A stretch of DNA of 64,000 bases from Flammeovirgaceae bacterium 311 (GTDB lineage: Bacteria > Bacteroidota > Bacteroidia > Cytophagales > Cyclobacteriaceae). Below, one piece after another: positions 8,471 through 17,563 of this stretch (within the stretch, counting starts at the first letter, position 1; each line of letters begins with the position of its first letter). Below the pieces are notes generated by a model. It had not been told where the DNA came from. It saw only the letters and a program-made list of their open reading frames with translations, and ran no database searches. The translations under genes and the position numbers were made by a program. The DNA is taken from assembly GCA_000597885.1 (NCBI GenBank), contig CP004371.1:5844001-5908000 (forward strand), written 5' to 3'.

Positions 8471-9415
8471 ATGAGAGAAAGCAGAAGAACAGCTTTAAAG
8501 AGCCTGGTTGCCGGTACTGTTACCCTGGCAGCTGCCGGAATAATACCAGCCTGTGCAGAACAACAGCAAAAAAATGATGAACAATTACAACCAACAGAAC
8601 CAGAAGGTTTGAAAAACGCAATCAATCACTCCGTGTGTCGCTGGACTTACAACGAAATGTCGCTGGAGGAACTTTGCAAAACCGTAAAGGACATAGGCTT
8701 TTCTGCCATAGACCTGGTAGGACCAGGCGAATGGGAGGTGCTCAGGAAATGGGGGATTACCAGCTCTATGTGCAACGGGGCAGAGATCAATTTGGAAGAC
8801 GGGTGGAACAATAAAAGCAACCATGCTACGCTTATAAAGAATTATACCGATATGATTCCGCGGGTGGCACAGGCAGGTTATAAGAACCTGATCTGCTTTA
8901 GCGGCAACCGCAGGGGTATGTCTGAGGAAGAAGGTTTGAATAATAGCGCAGAAGGCCTGAATCAAATCATGCCGCTCGCGAAGGAGCATGGTGTTATTAT
9001 CCACATGGAGCTGCTCAACAGCAAGGTTAACCACCCCGACTATATGGCCGATCATTCGGCCTGGGGCGTTGAGCTCTGCAAACGATTGGGGACCGACAAC
9101 TTTAAACTGCTGTACGATATCTACCATATGCAGGTAATGGAGGGAGACATCATCAGCACCATTCAGAAGAACCACCAGTACTTTGGCCATTACCATACGG
9201 CAGGGGTACCCGGAAGGCATGAGATTGATAACTCACAGGAGCTTTATTATCCTGCCATCATGCATGCCATTCTCGCAACCGGCTTCAAAGGCTATGTAGC
9301 ACAGGAATTTACACCTGCAAAAGAAGATAAGGTTGCTTCGCTGCGGGAAGCAATTAGGATATGTGATGTAACGGCTGCTGATGCCGCACCGGCCGCCGCA
9401 GCTAAACAGGGATAG
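8471..9415 (+). CDS. Exported TIM-barrel isomerase, hydroxypyruvate isomerase-like
   Basis: This 314-residue protein opens with an ESRRTALKSLVAG twin-arginine-like n-region and a hydrophobic helix ending at AGIIPAC, so it is a Tat-type lipoprotein or Tat substrate. The mature part is a xylose-isomerase-like barrel: HMELLNS, LLYDIYHMQVMEGD, FGHYHTAGVPGRHEID and GYVAQEFTP give the metal-ligand Glu, Asp, His and Glu positions of the hydroxypyruvate isomerase group. An Ala-rich tail closes it. It follows the permease by 4 nt and precedes the GMC gene by 27 nt, so all three are one operon. A periplasmic location fits a role on oxidised sugars outside the inner membrane (inference). Confidence 0.85.
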   Translation: MRESRRTALKSLVAGTVTLAAAGIIPACAEQQQKNDEQLQPTEPEGLKNAINHSVCRWTYNEMSLEELCKTVKDIGFSAIDLVGPGEWEVLRKWGITSSMCNGAEINLEDGWNNKSNHATLIKNYTDMIPRVAQAGYKNLICFSGNRRGMSEEEGLNNSAEGLNQIMPLAKEHGVIIHMELLNSKVNHPDYMADHSAWGVELCKRLGTDNFKLLYDIYHMQVMEGDIISTIQKNHQYFGHYHTAGVPGRHEIDNSQELYYPAIMHAILATGFKGYVAQEFTPAKEDKVASLREAIRICDVTAADAAPAAAAKQG

Positions 9416-9442
9416 AGCAAATAAACAGGAATATTATTTTAT

Positions 9443-11122
9443 ATGGCTGAACAAACTTATGATGCAATAGTAGTGGGCTCTGGGATTAGTGGAGGTTGGG
9501 CCGCTAAAGAGTTAACTGAAAGAGGCTTAAAGGTGCTCATGCTGGAGCGGGGACGTAATATTGAACATATTAAAGATTATGTAGCTGCCAGAAAACACCC
9601 ATGGGATGTGCCTCACAGAGGCCAGGTAACACAGGAAATGTTGCAGGCGCACCCGGTGCTGAAAAGAGATTATGTACTGAATGAATTAAACCTGGACTAC
9701 TGGGTAGATGAGGCGGAAAGCCCTTATATAGAAGACAAGCCCTTTGACTGGTACCGGGGCTATCATGTGGGAGGCCGTTCGCTGATGTGGGGCCGCCAGA
9801 GCTACCGCCTGAGCGATCTGGATTTAGAAGCAAATGCCAAAGAAGGCATTGCCATCGACTGGCCAATTCGCTATAAAGATCTGGCACCCTGGTACAGCTA
9901 CGTTGAAAAATTTGCGGGCATCAGCGGGAATAGGGATGGCATCTGGCATCTTCCCGATGGTGAGTTTCTGCCCCCCATGGAAATGAACTGCGTGGAGAAA
10001 GACCTGGCAGCCCGCATTAAAGACCGCTATAAAGGCGAGCGACACATCATCATGGGCCGTGTTGCTAATTTAACAGCACCAATCCAGGAGCGTTACCAGT
10101 GCCAGTACCGCAGTAAATGCTGGCTGGGGTGCCCGTTTGGCGCATACTTCAGCACTCAGTCGTCTACACTGCCGGCTGCCATGAAAACAGGTAATTTAAC
10201 CCTGCGCCCCTGGTCTATTGTAACCCGGGTGCTGTACGATAAAGATACCCAAAAGGCAACCGGGGTAGAGGTGCTGGATGGCGTGGATAATACAACAATC
10301 GAATTCAAGTCTAAGGTAGTATTTGTCTGTGCTTCTGCGCTTAACTCGGCCTGGCTGCTGATGAATTCTGCCACTGACGTATGGCCCGATGGCCTGGGCA
10401 GCAGCTCCGGAGAGCTGGGGCATAACGTAATGGACCACCATTTCCGCGCAGGAGCAGAGGGCATTGCCGAAGGTTATGAGGATAAGTACTATTATGGCCG
10501 CCGCCCAACCGGCATTTACATACCGCGCTTCCGCAACCTTAATGGCGAGCAGCGTAATTATGTACGGGGCTTTGGCTACCAGGGGGCTGCTAACCGCAGC
10601 AACTGGAAACGCGATGTGGCAGAAATGGGCATTGGTGCAGATCTGAAGGAGGAGCTGACCGAGCCAGGGCAGTGGAGCATGGGCATTAATGCTTTTGGAG
10701 AAATACTGCCGTACCACGATAACCGGATTTACCTCAACAAAGATGTTAAAGACAAATGGGGGCTCCCTGTGCTGGCAATGGATTGCGAGATTAAGGATAA
10801 TGAAAAAAAGATGCGGGTGGACATGATGAACGATGCTGCCGAAATGCTGGAAGCAGCGGGTATGAAGAATGTTAAAACCTACGACAGGGGCTATACGGTT
10901 GGCCAGGGCATTCATGAAATGGGTACGGCCCGTATGGGCAGAGATCCCAAAACCTCCGTACTGAACCAGTACAACCAGGTATGGGATGCCAAAAATGTTT
11001 ATGTTACCGATGGAGCCTGCATGACCTCTGCGGGTAACCAGAACCCATCGCTCACCTACATGGCACTTACCGCCAGGGCAGCTGAGCATGCGGTGCAGGA
11101 GCTGAAAAAAGGAAATTTATAA
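9443..11122 (+). CDS. GMC family FAD-dependent sugar oxidoreductase
   Basis: This 559-residue flavoprotein has the FAD-binding GSGISGG at residues 12-18, the GGRSLMWGRQSYR flavin-contact segment near residues 110-122, and the paired active-site residues His491 (HEMGTARMG) and Asn534 (GNQNPSLTY). Those are the catalytic His/Asn of the glucose-methanol-choline family. A Cys-containing segment (CQYRSKCWLGCPFG) near residues 218-231 is shared with gluconate and fructose dehydrogenase large subunits. There is no signal peptide. The next gene encodes a Tat-type small subunit, which is the known way such large subunits hitch-hike out. Predicted role: C3 oxidation of a sugar or glycoside with electrons passed to a cytochrome c. 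Confidence 0.9.
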   Translation: MAEQTYDAIVVGSGISGGWAAKELTERGLKVLMLERGRNIEHIKDYVAARKHPWDVPHRGQVTQEMLQAHPVLKRDYVLNELNLDYWVDEAESPYIEDKPFDWYRGYHVGGRSLMWGRQSYRLSDLDLEANAKEGIAIDWPIRYKDLAPWYSYVEKFAGISGNRDGIWHLPDGEFLPPMEMNCVEKDLAARIKDRYKGERHIIMGRVANLTAPIQERYQCQYRSKCWLGCPFGAYFSTQSSTLPAAMKTGNLTLRPWSIVTRVLYDKDTQKATGVEVLDGVDNTTIEFKSKVVFVCASALNSAWLLMNSATDVWPDGLGSSSGELGHNVMDHHFRAGAEGIAEGYEDKYYYGRRPTGIYIPRFRNLNGEQRNYVRGFGYQGAANRSNWKRDVAEMGIGADLKEELTEPGQWSMGINAFGEILPYHDNRIYLNKDVKDKWGLPVLAMDCEIKDNEKKMRVDMMNDAAEMLEAAGMKNVKTYDRGYTVGQGIHEMGTARMGRDPKTSVLNQYNQVWDAKNVYVTDGACMTSAGNQNPSLTYMALTARAAEHAVQELKKGNL

Positions 11123-11143
11123 CCCGTTAAAATTTATCTTAGC

Positions 11144-11716
11144 ATGATGAACAGAAGAGAGGCATTAAAGGCAGTAAGCTTTCTGATGGGGGGAGCCGTA
11201 CTGGGGGGGGAGTTGTTTCTAACAGGGTGTGATACCAAAAGAGAGGAGCGGCAGGTAAATGAACTGTTTACTGAATCTGATGTAGCCCTGCTCGATGAAG
11301 TTGGTGATACCATTATTCCGGAAACCGATACTCCCGGTGCCAAGGCAGTGGGGATCGGATCTTTTATGGCCATGATGGTGCTGGATACCTATCCTGAGGA
11401 AGATCAGCAGCGGTTTAAAGAAGGTGTTGAAAATCTCCGTTCCGGTTTTGATGATCAGTACGGCCATTCTTTTATGGAAGGCTCACAGCAGGAGAGGCAT
11501 GAGTACCTAAGCAAGCTCAATAATGAAATGACAACCTTAAGAAATAGTCCGGAGGGGCAGCCCGATCATTATTTCCGGATGATGAAAGAGCTTACCCTGC
11601 TGGGCTATTTTTCTTCTGAAATCGGCAGTACCCAGGCCCTGCGGTACATCGAAACACCCGGCCGCTACGACGCATGTATTCCTTATGAAAAGGGCATGAG
11701 AGCCTGGGCTATTTAA
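11144..11716 (+). CDS. Gluconate 2-dehydrogenase subunit 3-like protein (small partner of GMC enzyme)
   Basis: The 190-residue protein starts with an NRREALKAVSFLMGG twin-arginine motif and a hydrophobic stretch ending in LTGC, a Tat lipoprotein signal. The domain that follows has the family features DVALLDEVGDTIIPETDTPGAK, an FMEGSQQER stretch and a C-terminal FSSEIGSTQALRYIETPG. Members are the small subunits of membrane-bound GMC dehydrogenases, needed for assembly and Tat export of the FAD subunit. It lies 21 nt after the GMC gene, so the two are translated as a pair. The start at 11144 matches the Arg-Arg position. Confidence 0.9.
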   Translation: MMNRREALKAVSFLMGGAVLGGELFLTGCDTKREERQVNELFTESDVALLDEVGDTIIPETDTPGAKAVGIGSFMAMMVLDTYPEEDQQRFKEGVENLRSGFDDQYGHSFMEGSQQERHEYLSKLNNEMTTLRNSPEGQPDHYFRMMKELTLLGYFSSEIGSTQALRYIETPGRYDACIPYEKGMRAWAI

Positions 11717-11761
11717 ACCAGTTAAAAACTTTATCAAACATATTCACTGCAACCAAACATT

Positions 11762-12679
11762 ATGCCTAACAACCGAAGAGAATTTTTGAGGCTAAGCGCC
11801 CTGCTGGCTTCAGGACTGGTATTACCGTTTTACTCCTGCGACTCATCCTCCGGCGGAAACGACCAACAGGCCGCTGTTGACACCACAAGCACAACAGCAA
11901 ATGCCAATACCGGCACTGCGCTGCAAACTTTTGGTATTCAGCTGTGGACTGTGAAAGAGGACATGGCCAAAGACCCGAGGGGAACCCTCCAAAAGCTGGC
12001 TTCTTATGGCTATAAACAAATCGAAAGCTTTGAAGGAGATATGGGGATGTTCTGGGGCATGAGCAACACCGAATTTAAAAAGGTAATGGACGACCTGGGC
12101 TTAACCCTGGTGGCCAGTCATTGCAATGTTACGCAGGACCTGGATAAAAAGGCGCAGCAGGCTGCAGAAATTGATGTGAAGTACCTGATCCGTGCCTATG
12201 AAGGACCACAGAACAGCCTCGATGAATGGAAGAAAGTAGCAGAACGCTATAATCAGTATGGCCAAACCTGCCAGAAGCATGGCATAAAATTCGCTTACCA
12301 TAACCACGATTATACCTTTAAGGAAGTGGAGGGAGTGGTACCGCAGAACCTGCTGGTAGAACAGACCGATAAAGATTTGGTTGATTTCGAACTCGACATG
12401 TACTGGGTAGCTGCTGGTGGCGGCAATATAGAAGAATTGCTTAGGAACCATTCCGGGCGCTACAAACTGGGTCACGTAAAAGACCGTATGAAGGGAGCTA
12501 CCGACGGCGATGCTTCTACTATGATAGGTGAAGGAACCATCAACTATGCACCGGTTTTAAGAACTGCACAGGATAATGGCATGGAATACTTTTTTGTGGA
12601 ACAGGAGCGCTTTGATAATACCACTCCTTTAGAAAGCAGCCAGAAAAATGCAGAGGCCTTAAAAAACCTTAGGTTTTAA
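11762..12679 (+). CDS. Exported TIM-barrel sugar isomerase/epimerase lipoprotein
   Basis: The 305-residue protein has an NNRREFLRLSALLASG Tat-type n-region followed by a lipobox-like FYSC (Cys26) and a Ser/Thr/Asn-rich linker. The mature enzyme is a xylose-isomerase-like barrel with FGIQLWTVKEDM, IKFAYHNHDYTF, FELDMYWVAAGG, LGHVKDR and FFVEQERFD, supplying the usual acidic and His metal ligands. It is the last gene of the rightward arm and is followed by a terminator. It resembles other exported 'sugar phosphate isomerase' lipoproteins of Bacteroidota 3-keto-glycoside loci; the substrate is unlikely to be phosphorylated, given the periplasmic location. Confidence 0.87.
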   Translation: MPNNRREFLRLSALLASGLVLPFYSCDSSSGGNDQQAAVDTTSTTANANTGTALQTFGIQLWTVKEDMAKDPRGTLQKLASYGYKQIESFEGDMGMFWGMSNTEFKKVMDDLGLTLVASHCNVTQDLDKKAQQAAEIDVKYLIRAYEGPQNSLDEWKKVAERYNQYGQTCQKHGIKFAYHNHDYTFKEVEGVVPQNLLVEQTDKDLVDFELDMYWVAAGGGNIEELLRNHSGRYKLGHVKDRMKGATDGDASTMIGEGTINYAPVLRTAQDNGMEYFFVEQERFDNTTPLESSQKNAEALKNLRF

Positions 12680-12815
12680 GCTTAATCTATCTTAGCTGCA
12701 GGTGCTACTGTTTAAATCAGGCATTTCAGCGCAGTAATGTAAAGGGGTACTGTTTGGAACAATATTTTCAGGCAGGACTCCTTCCAAAAAGCAAGGGCCA
12801 TAAAATCCCTGCAGG

Positions 12816-12846
12816 CAGCCCCGGAAATATATCCGGGGCTGTTTTT
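12816..12846 (+). terminator. Rho-independent terminator of the permease-GMC-isomerase operon
   Basis: A 10-bp GC-rich stem (CAGCCCCGGA at 12816-12825 with TCCGGGGCTG at 12832-12841) with a 6-nt loop is followed by five U residues. It lies about 140 nt past the last gene of the arm. Confidence 0.8.
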
Positions 12847-13304
12847 GGTGATAGATATGCCACTTAATAAGGGAACAGGCTTTTTCTTATGTTTCAGGTT
12901 TTCCTGATGCTTTCCCTGCACGGTAGTTAGTGTAGCTCCACGCCAAATACTGAAATATTACAGCGCATAAGTTTGTCCGGCAGATGGCCGCCGGCCACAA
13001 ATCCCACTGTTTATAGGATTTCGGAATGCTCTTCTTTCTCATATACTCTTACTCAGGCATGACTGCCGGTACTTTAGCATAGCTGCATTTTACCTGGTTT
13101 TTCCGAATAATCTTTGGGTTTCAGTAGCTTATTCTACATTGCTTATTCTGCAGATATAAGCTTTGGCAGGTAATTAAGGCAGAGATCAGCAAAATACAGT
13201 TATTGAACGGTTAGCATATATGATACATTTAAACACCACACAGGAGAAATAGCTATTTTCTTACATGCTGGCATGTCTTTTGTACTATTGACGTTTAAGA
13301 AATA
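12847..13304. other. Intergenic stretch, no feature recognised
   Basis: About 460 bp with stop codons in all frames and no recognisable gene, repeat or RNA. It presumably carries the promoter of the REC-Hpt gene that begins at 13305. Confidence 0.4.
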
Positions 13305-14132
13305 GTGAACGGGAAGACTACATTTAAGCAGTCTTACACAGGAGAAGGATCAGTTTTGACAGCGACAAATTCCATAAATTCAGGCGATGTAAAGCAGGTA
13401 GCAAAGATTCTGCTGGTTGAAGACAACCGGGTGAGTCGTTTGGTAGCTGAGCGTTTGCTTAAACGCTGGTGTTATGGTGCAGAATCTGCTGTAAACGGAC
13501 AACAGGCTGTTTCTATGGCTGTGGTTTCTCAATATGCACTCATCCTCATGAACCTGGGGCTGCCGGATATTAGTGGCAGGGAAGCTGCAGCTATGATCAG
13601 GCAACTGAGCCCTTTGCACAAGCATACACCCATTATAGCATTCTCGGCAAACCTGCAGGCATTAAGAGTGTCTGGTGGCCCGTTCACAGATAGCCTGCAG
13701 GTACCCTACATGCCCGAGCAGTTAAGAGGCCTGCTGCAACTGCACATTTCGGTACAACCCGGAGCCGAGTCCTATCATCAGCTGCAGGCTCAGCAAAATA
13801 ACAGGCTGGAGATCCGGCTGGATGTTATTAGCGGAAAAGATCCCGTTTTCCGGCAGCAGTTAATAGCGCTTTATACAAAGAGCTGCAGAGAATTGCTGTC
13901 AGACCTGGAGCTGGGCCTGCTGGATAATGCAAATTATCTGGACCAGGTGCGGCACAAACACAGAAGCAGTTTACGATTGCTGGAGCTGTATTCGCTGGAA
14001 GCTGCGCTGGATAATCTGCAGGAAGTTCTGGGTGCTGCTCCATCTGACCAGGCCATTTTAACTTTTCGTAAACAAGCTGTTGCGCAGCAGGCTACCGCTG
14101 TAATAGAGGGCCTTAGCCTGCAGGCAGCCTGA
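13305..14132 (+). CDS. Atypical receiver (pseudo-REC) plus Hpt-like domain protein
   Basis: The 275-residue protein has an N-terminal receiver domain (about 32-145) with KILLVEDN (acidic pair Glu39-Asp40) and Ser114-Ala115 intact. The phospho-acceptor position is Asn83 (LILMNLGLPD where LMD is expected), and the conserved Lys before Pro is Val133. It should therefore not accept phosphate normally. The C-terminal part (about 165-270) resembles an Hpt four-helix bundle, with His216 in RHKHRSSLRLLEL matching the family's AHxLKxxxxxxG site, although the Gly is Glu226. It is probably a signalling adaptor or a phosphate-independent regulator. Start is uncertain: GTG at 13305 or an in-frame TTG at 13356, closer to the receiver domain. 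No kinase gene is adjacent. Confidence 0.75.
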   Translation: MNGKTTFKQSYTGEGSVLTATNSINSGDVKQVAKILLVEDNRVSRLVAERLLKRWCYGAESAVNGQQAVSMAVVSQYALILMNLGLPDISGREAAAMIRQLSPLHKHTPIIAFSANLQALRVSGGPFTDSLQVPYMPEQLRGLLQLHISVQPGAESYHQLQAQQNNRLEIRLDVISGKDPVFRQQLIALYTKSCRELLSDLELGLLDNANYLDQVRHKHRSSLRLLELYSLEAALDNLQEVLGAAPSDQAILTFRKQAVAQQATAVIEGLSLQAA

Positions 14133-14209
14133 TCTTAATACCGCTGCTGTTCATTATCAAATGGACGGGATCTCTTGATAATTACACCTCCAGCTGTTAT
14201 ACTAGCCCT

Positions 14210-14725
14210 ATGAAACATACTTTTTTAAGCTTTGCGCTGCTGCTGGCATTATCAGCCTGCCAAACCCCCGCTTCAGAGCAAACGGGTGCTGAACCAAATG
14301 CATCAGCGGAAAAGCTTCCTGCTGCCAGCTATGGACAGGAAATTACTGCAGAGCAGGCAAAGCCAGCCCACCACGTGCCGGCCCTTTTGCAGCAGCATGA
14401 TTCTGTATACCTTACCCTTACAGGAACAGCCCTAAGCAGTTGTACTAAAAAAGGTTGCTGGATGACGGTAGACCTGGGCACCGGAGAAAGTATGCGGGTA
14501 ACCTTCAAGGACTATGGTTTCTTTGTTCCAAAAGACCTTAAGGGGGAGCAGGTGGTGATGGAAGGTGTGCTGAAAAGAAGTGTTAGCAGTGTGGATGAAC
14601 AGCGCCACTATGCAGAAGATGCCGGGAAGACGGCTGCAGAAATTGCCGCCATACAACAGCCTGATACTGCTTATACTTTTGAAGCCGTTGGTGTGCTGAT
14701 CCGTCCAGAGCAGCAAAAGCGGTAG
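14210..14725 (+). CDS. DUF4920 domain lipoprotein
   Basis: This 171-residue protein has an SpII signal ending in LSAC (Cys17) and a Pro/Ala/Glu-rich linker. A small OB-like beta domain follows: VYLTLTGTALSSCTKKGCWMTVDLG, MRVTFKDYGFFVPKDLKG, QVVMEGVLKRS. This layout, with two Cys flanking KKG, is the DUF4920 pattern common in Bacteroidota. Many members are small periplasmic lipoproteins near metal or redox genes; function is not established. It stands alone between the REC-Hpt gene and a convergent membrane protein gene. Confidence 0.8.
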   Translation: MKHTFLSFALLLALSACQTPASEQTGAEPNASAEKLPAASYGQEITAEQAKPAHHVPALLQQHDSVYLTLTGTALSSCTKKGCWMTVDLGTGESMRVTFKDYGFFVPKDLKGEQVVMEGVLKRSVSSVDEQRHYAEDAGKTAAEIAAIQQPDTAYTFEAVGVLIRPEQQKR

Positions 14726-14744
14726 AGCAGGTCACAAAAGCAGG

Positions 14745-15125
14745 CTAGAAATCTGCATGGCGGCTTCTGTAGGGAGCTTTATATTTTACTGTTTTTCGCA
14801 GCTGGTTACCACACAGGGCTCCCATGCCTCCTGCTATGCCTCCTATCAGGCTAGTTAGCAGAATGATGAATGTGGAACTGTTTACTCCGAATAAGTTTGC
14901 TACACGATTACTAAGCACAAAGTCATTCTGCAGACTGAAGAGCAGCGCACATACAAGCCACAACAGACCAATGGCTGTAAATCCGCTCAGAAAGGCTCTT
15001 AAGCTGGTGGTAGGAATGAGTGCCGAGATAATAGCAGCACAAACCAGTGCAGACCACCAGGGAAACACCTGCTCTGCCAAAAAGCTTAGAAAAGCAATCA
15101 TTGTTATTTTAAGCACTATTTTCAT
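14745..15125 (-). CDS. Small four-helix inner-membrane protein
   Basis: The 126-residue protein has about four predicted membrane helices (roughly 5-22, 25-42, 45-65 and 85-108) and a basic C-terminal tail (RKTVKYKAPYRSRH), so the tail is likely cytoplasmic. No family was recognised. Its start codon overlaps the stop of the upstream penicillin-acylase gene by 4 nt (15122-15125), so the two are translationally coupled and probably act together, or it simply rides along. Confidence 0.75.
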   Translation of the reverse strand: MKIVLKITMIAFLSFLAEQVFPWWSALVCAAIISALIPTTSLRAFLSGFTAIGLLWLVCALLFSLQNDFVLSNRVANLFGVNSSTFIILLTSLIGGIAGGMGALCGNQLRKTVKYKAPYRSRHADF

Positions 15126-17563
15126 CTTTCTTTTGCGGCTGGTAAAAAGGTGTGAGTAAACATAATTTTGTCCCTGAAAGGTGTGGCAGGCGTTATAAAA
15201 TATAACCTGTTGTATTCGCCCTGCCGCCAGGTTTCCAGCAGATCATCGTAGTGGGGGCTGCCGGGGTTGCCAGACTGGCCTCCCGGATACACCCCCCAGG
15301 CCTGTACCGGATTGCCCAACTCAACTACCATACGCCAGGAGGCACCATGGCGGCCACTGTTTGCATTTACAATACCCCTGCCGCCGTTAATCTGCATCCC
15401 CACATGGCTTAGCGCTTCCTGGCCGGTAAGGTGGCGTACGCTGCTGTTCTTGTAGTTGCCCCAGCTGGCGGTTTTACCCTCTGTCTGTTCCCACTCCTGC
15501 AGTTCCTTCACCATTTCCCGGTAGGAGAGGAGGAGCAGGTTACGAAGGTTCTCTTTTTCCGAAGTACGGGCAATGTCTATGAGCGGATGATCGGGGTGGT
15601 TCATCAGGAAATAGGCAGTGGCTGCATCAGAGGGTTTAATAATGGGAATATCCAGCGAATCAAGTTCATCAAAAGTAAGGTCACGCAGTTTATTCCACCA
15701 GAGATGATAGACGCTGGGAGCTGTTTGTGCTGCTGTAGCCTGGTAATCCCACTCCTGCAGCTGCTTCAGCACCTGGCGTTCATCTGGTTTCAATAAGTTT
15801 GTGTTCAGCTTATTCAGCATCCAGGGCAGGGTTTCGGCAGCCCTGAGGTGGTAATTATCATTTTGCAGCCGCATCATATCGTTTACCGTTATGCTGTCCA
15901 GCTCCTGCAGTACCTTATTGATGCGCCGATTCCGGTAATGTTCGTAGCTCTGGTCATATACATAGTAGGGGTAGGTGCTGTCTACAGGTATCTGGTTGGC
16001 AGAGCTTACAAAGCCTCTTTCGGGGTTCACTACAAAGGCATTTTGTTCTGCAGGAATGTAGCCCTGCCATTCGTATTCAGACCTGTTACCCTCCATCAGG
16101 AAACGGCCCTGGTGCTGCCATTTTGCGGGGTAATTTCCTTGCACTTTCATGGCAATGTTGCCACTGGCGGAGGCAAATACAAAATTCTGTCCGGGAGATT
16201 TGTAATGGTTGAGTGCTTCTACATAATCCTCCAGATTCCGGGCCTTGTTCAGCAACAGGAATGCCTTCAGGCTGTTACCTGGCTCATGTGCTACCCACCG
16301 CATGGCAAAGCTTTGCGCTCCCTCTTTTTGTGGAAAGTTTTCGTCGTATACCACAGGGCCGTGATGGGTGTATACAATGGTATCCATAAAGGGGTCTTTC
16401 GATTCCCAGAACCAGCCTTTGCGCAAAATAAATTTCTCTACCTTTTTCTCTGCTTTTCTCCACCCGCCGTCATAGCTGTACTCCGCGCGATTCTCATTTC
16501 TGAACTGAATGCGGTACCAATCCCGCACATCTCTGGCAGCATTGGTTACACCCCAGGCAATACTGTCGTTAAAGCCTATAATAATGCCGGGAGCACCGGG
16601 TAGGGTCACGCCATACACATTCTGTTCGGGGCTCTTTAGCTGAACAGAATACCAGATGGAAGGCAGGTTGAGCGAAAGGTGCGGATCGTTGCATAAAATA
16701 GGATTGCCACTCCTGGTTTTGCTGCCGCTTACGGCCCAGTTGTTACTACCATTTGCAGGGTTTGGCTTTGGCAGTGTATCGCTTATATAATGTTCCGGGT
16801 AATTTACAGGCGGTGTTTTTAAATTCTCTGCCCTGAAATTCCAGGGAGTACCGGCAGGGATAACGGGGTCGCTACCCGGAAGCTGGTCGGGATACAGCAA
16901 ATTAAAGTTTTCCTGACCCAGGAGCTGCAGCAGGTTTGTATTCTCAAGGTCTACCTCGTAACCAGAGAGGTCTTCCGCCATGTACATCAGCAGGAGTGCA
17001 GATTTTAGCGGTGTCCATTCCTCTGGGGTGTAATCCAGTAGCTTGTACTCAAAAGGCAGATTACGGTACTTCAGGCTGGCAATATATGCGTTAACACCCC
17101 CGGCATAGGCTTGAACGGCTTCGGCCGAGGCTGGATCTTGCATCATGGCTGCCAGTGCAGCATTAGCACCTGAGGGCAAACCTTTGCGGCGGGTAAGGCG
17201 GTCGGTTTGCAGCATGTTTTCACCCATTATTTCAGTAAGTCTGCCTGCTGCAAAATGGGTTTGGATCTCCATTTGCCATAGTCTGTGCCTGGCGGTAACA
17301 TAGCCCTGTAAAAAGTACAGATCATGGGCTGTGGCAGCTTCTATGTGGGGAATCATGAACTCATCGAAATGAACCCTGGCTTTTTGCTGCAGCAGTGCAA
17401 AATCGAAACTGGCAGAATCGGCAGTGGTGGCAGGAGAAACCGCATTTTGATAAAACCCGTTTATAGGATCTAGGAAACGACCCAAAGGAGGAAGTTGTCC
17501 CAGGCGGTTATCCAGTGCTAAAACTAAAAGTACCGTACTTATAAAAGTGAGCAGGAGCTTCAT
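15122..17563 (-). CDS. Penicillin acylase family (S45) N-terminal nucleophile amidohydrolase
   Basis: The protein has 813 residues with an N-terminal hydrophobic signal/anchor (about 2-18). The alpha region (about 60-260) carries GYVTARHRLWQMEI, typical of the family. The autocatalytic processing site is NGSNNWAVSG with Ser273 as new N-terminal nucleophile of the beta chain, followed by the NDPHLSLNLPSIWY substrate-pocket motif. The length matches S45 enzymes (acylases of beta-lactams, N-acyl-homoserine lactones or aculeacin). Activity is likely periplasmic. Natural substrate is unknown; quorum-signal or lipopeptide acyl hydrolysis are alternatives. It overlaps the small membrane protein gene by 4 nt. 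Confidence 0.9.
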   Translation of the reverse strand: MKLLLTFISTVLLVLALDNRLGQLPPLGRFLDPINGFYQNAVSPATTADSASFDFALLQQKARVHFDEFMIPHIEAATAHDLYFLQGYVTARHRLWQMEIQTHFAAGRLTEIMGENMLQTDRLTRRKGLPSGANAALAAMMQDPASAEAVQAYAGGVNAYIASLKYRNLPFEYKLLDYTPEEWTPLKSALLLMYMAEDLSGYEVDLENTNLLQLLGQENFNLLYPDQLPGSDPVIPAGTPWNFRAENLKTPPVNYPEHYISDTLPKPNPANGSNNWAVSGSKTRSGNPILCNDPHLSLNLPSIWYSVQLKSPEQNVYGVTLPGAPGIIIGFNDSIAWGVTNAARDVRDWYRIQFRNENRAEYSYDGGWRKAEKKVEKFILRKGWFWESKDPFMDTIVYTHHGPVVYDENFPQKEGAQSFAMRWVAHEPGNSLKAFLLLNKARNLEDYVEALNHYKSPGQNFVFASASGNIAMKVQGNYPAKWQHQGRFLMEGNRSEYEWQGYIPAEQNAFVVNPERGFVSSANQIPVDSTYPYYVYDQSYEHYRNRRINKVLQELDSITVNDMMRLQNDNYHLRAAETLPWMLNKLNTNLLKPDERQVLKQLQEWDYQATAAQTAPSVYHLWWNKLRDLTFDELDSLDIPIIKPSDAATAYFLMNHPDHPLIDIARTSEKENLRNLLLLSYREMVKELQEWEQTEGKTASWGNYKNSSVRHLTGQEALSHVGMQINGGRGIVNANSGRHGASWRMVVELGNPVQAWGVYPGGQSGNPGSPHYDDLLETWRQGEYNRLYFITPATPFRDKIMFTHTFLPAAKER

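Noticed and set aside
10196-11089. Leftward 297-codon frame opposite the GMC gene
   Set aside because: Antisense shadow of a well-conserved GMC oxidoreductase.
12712-12921. Leftward 69-codon frame after the isomerase lipoprotein
   Set aside because: It spans the terminator hairpin of the rightward operon and has no domain.
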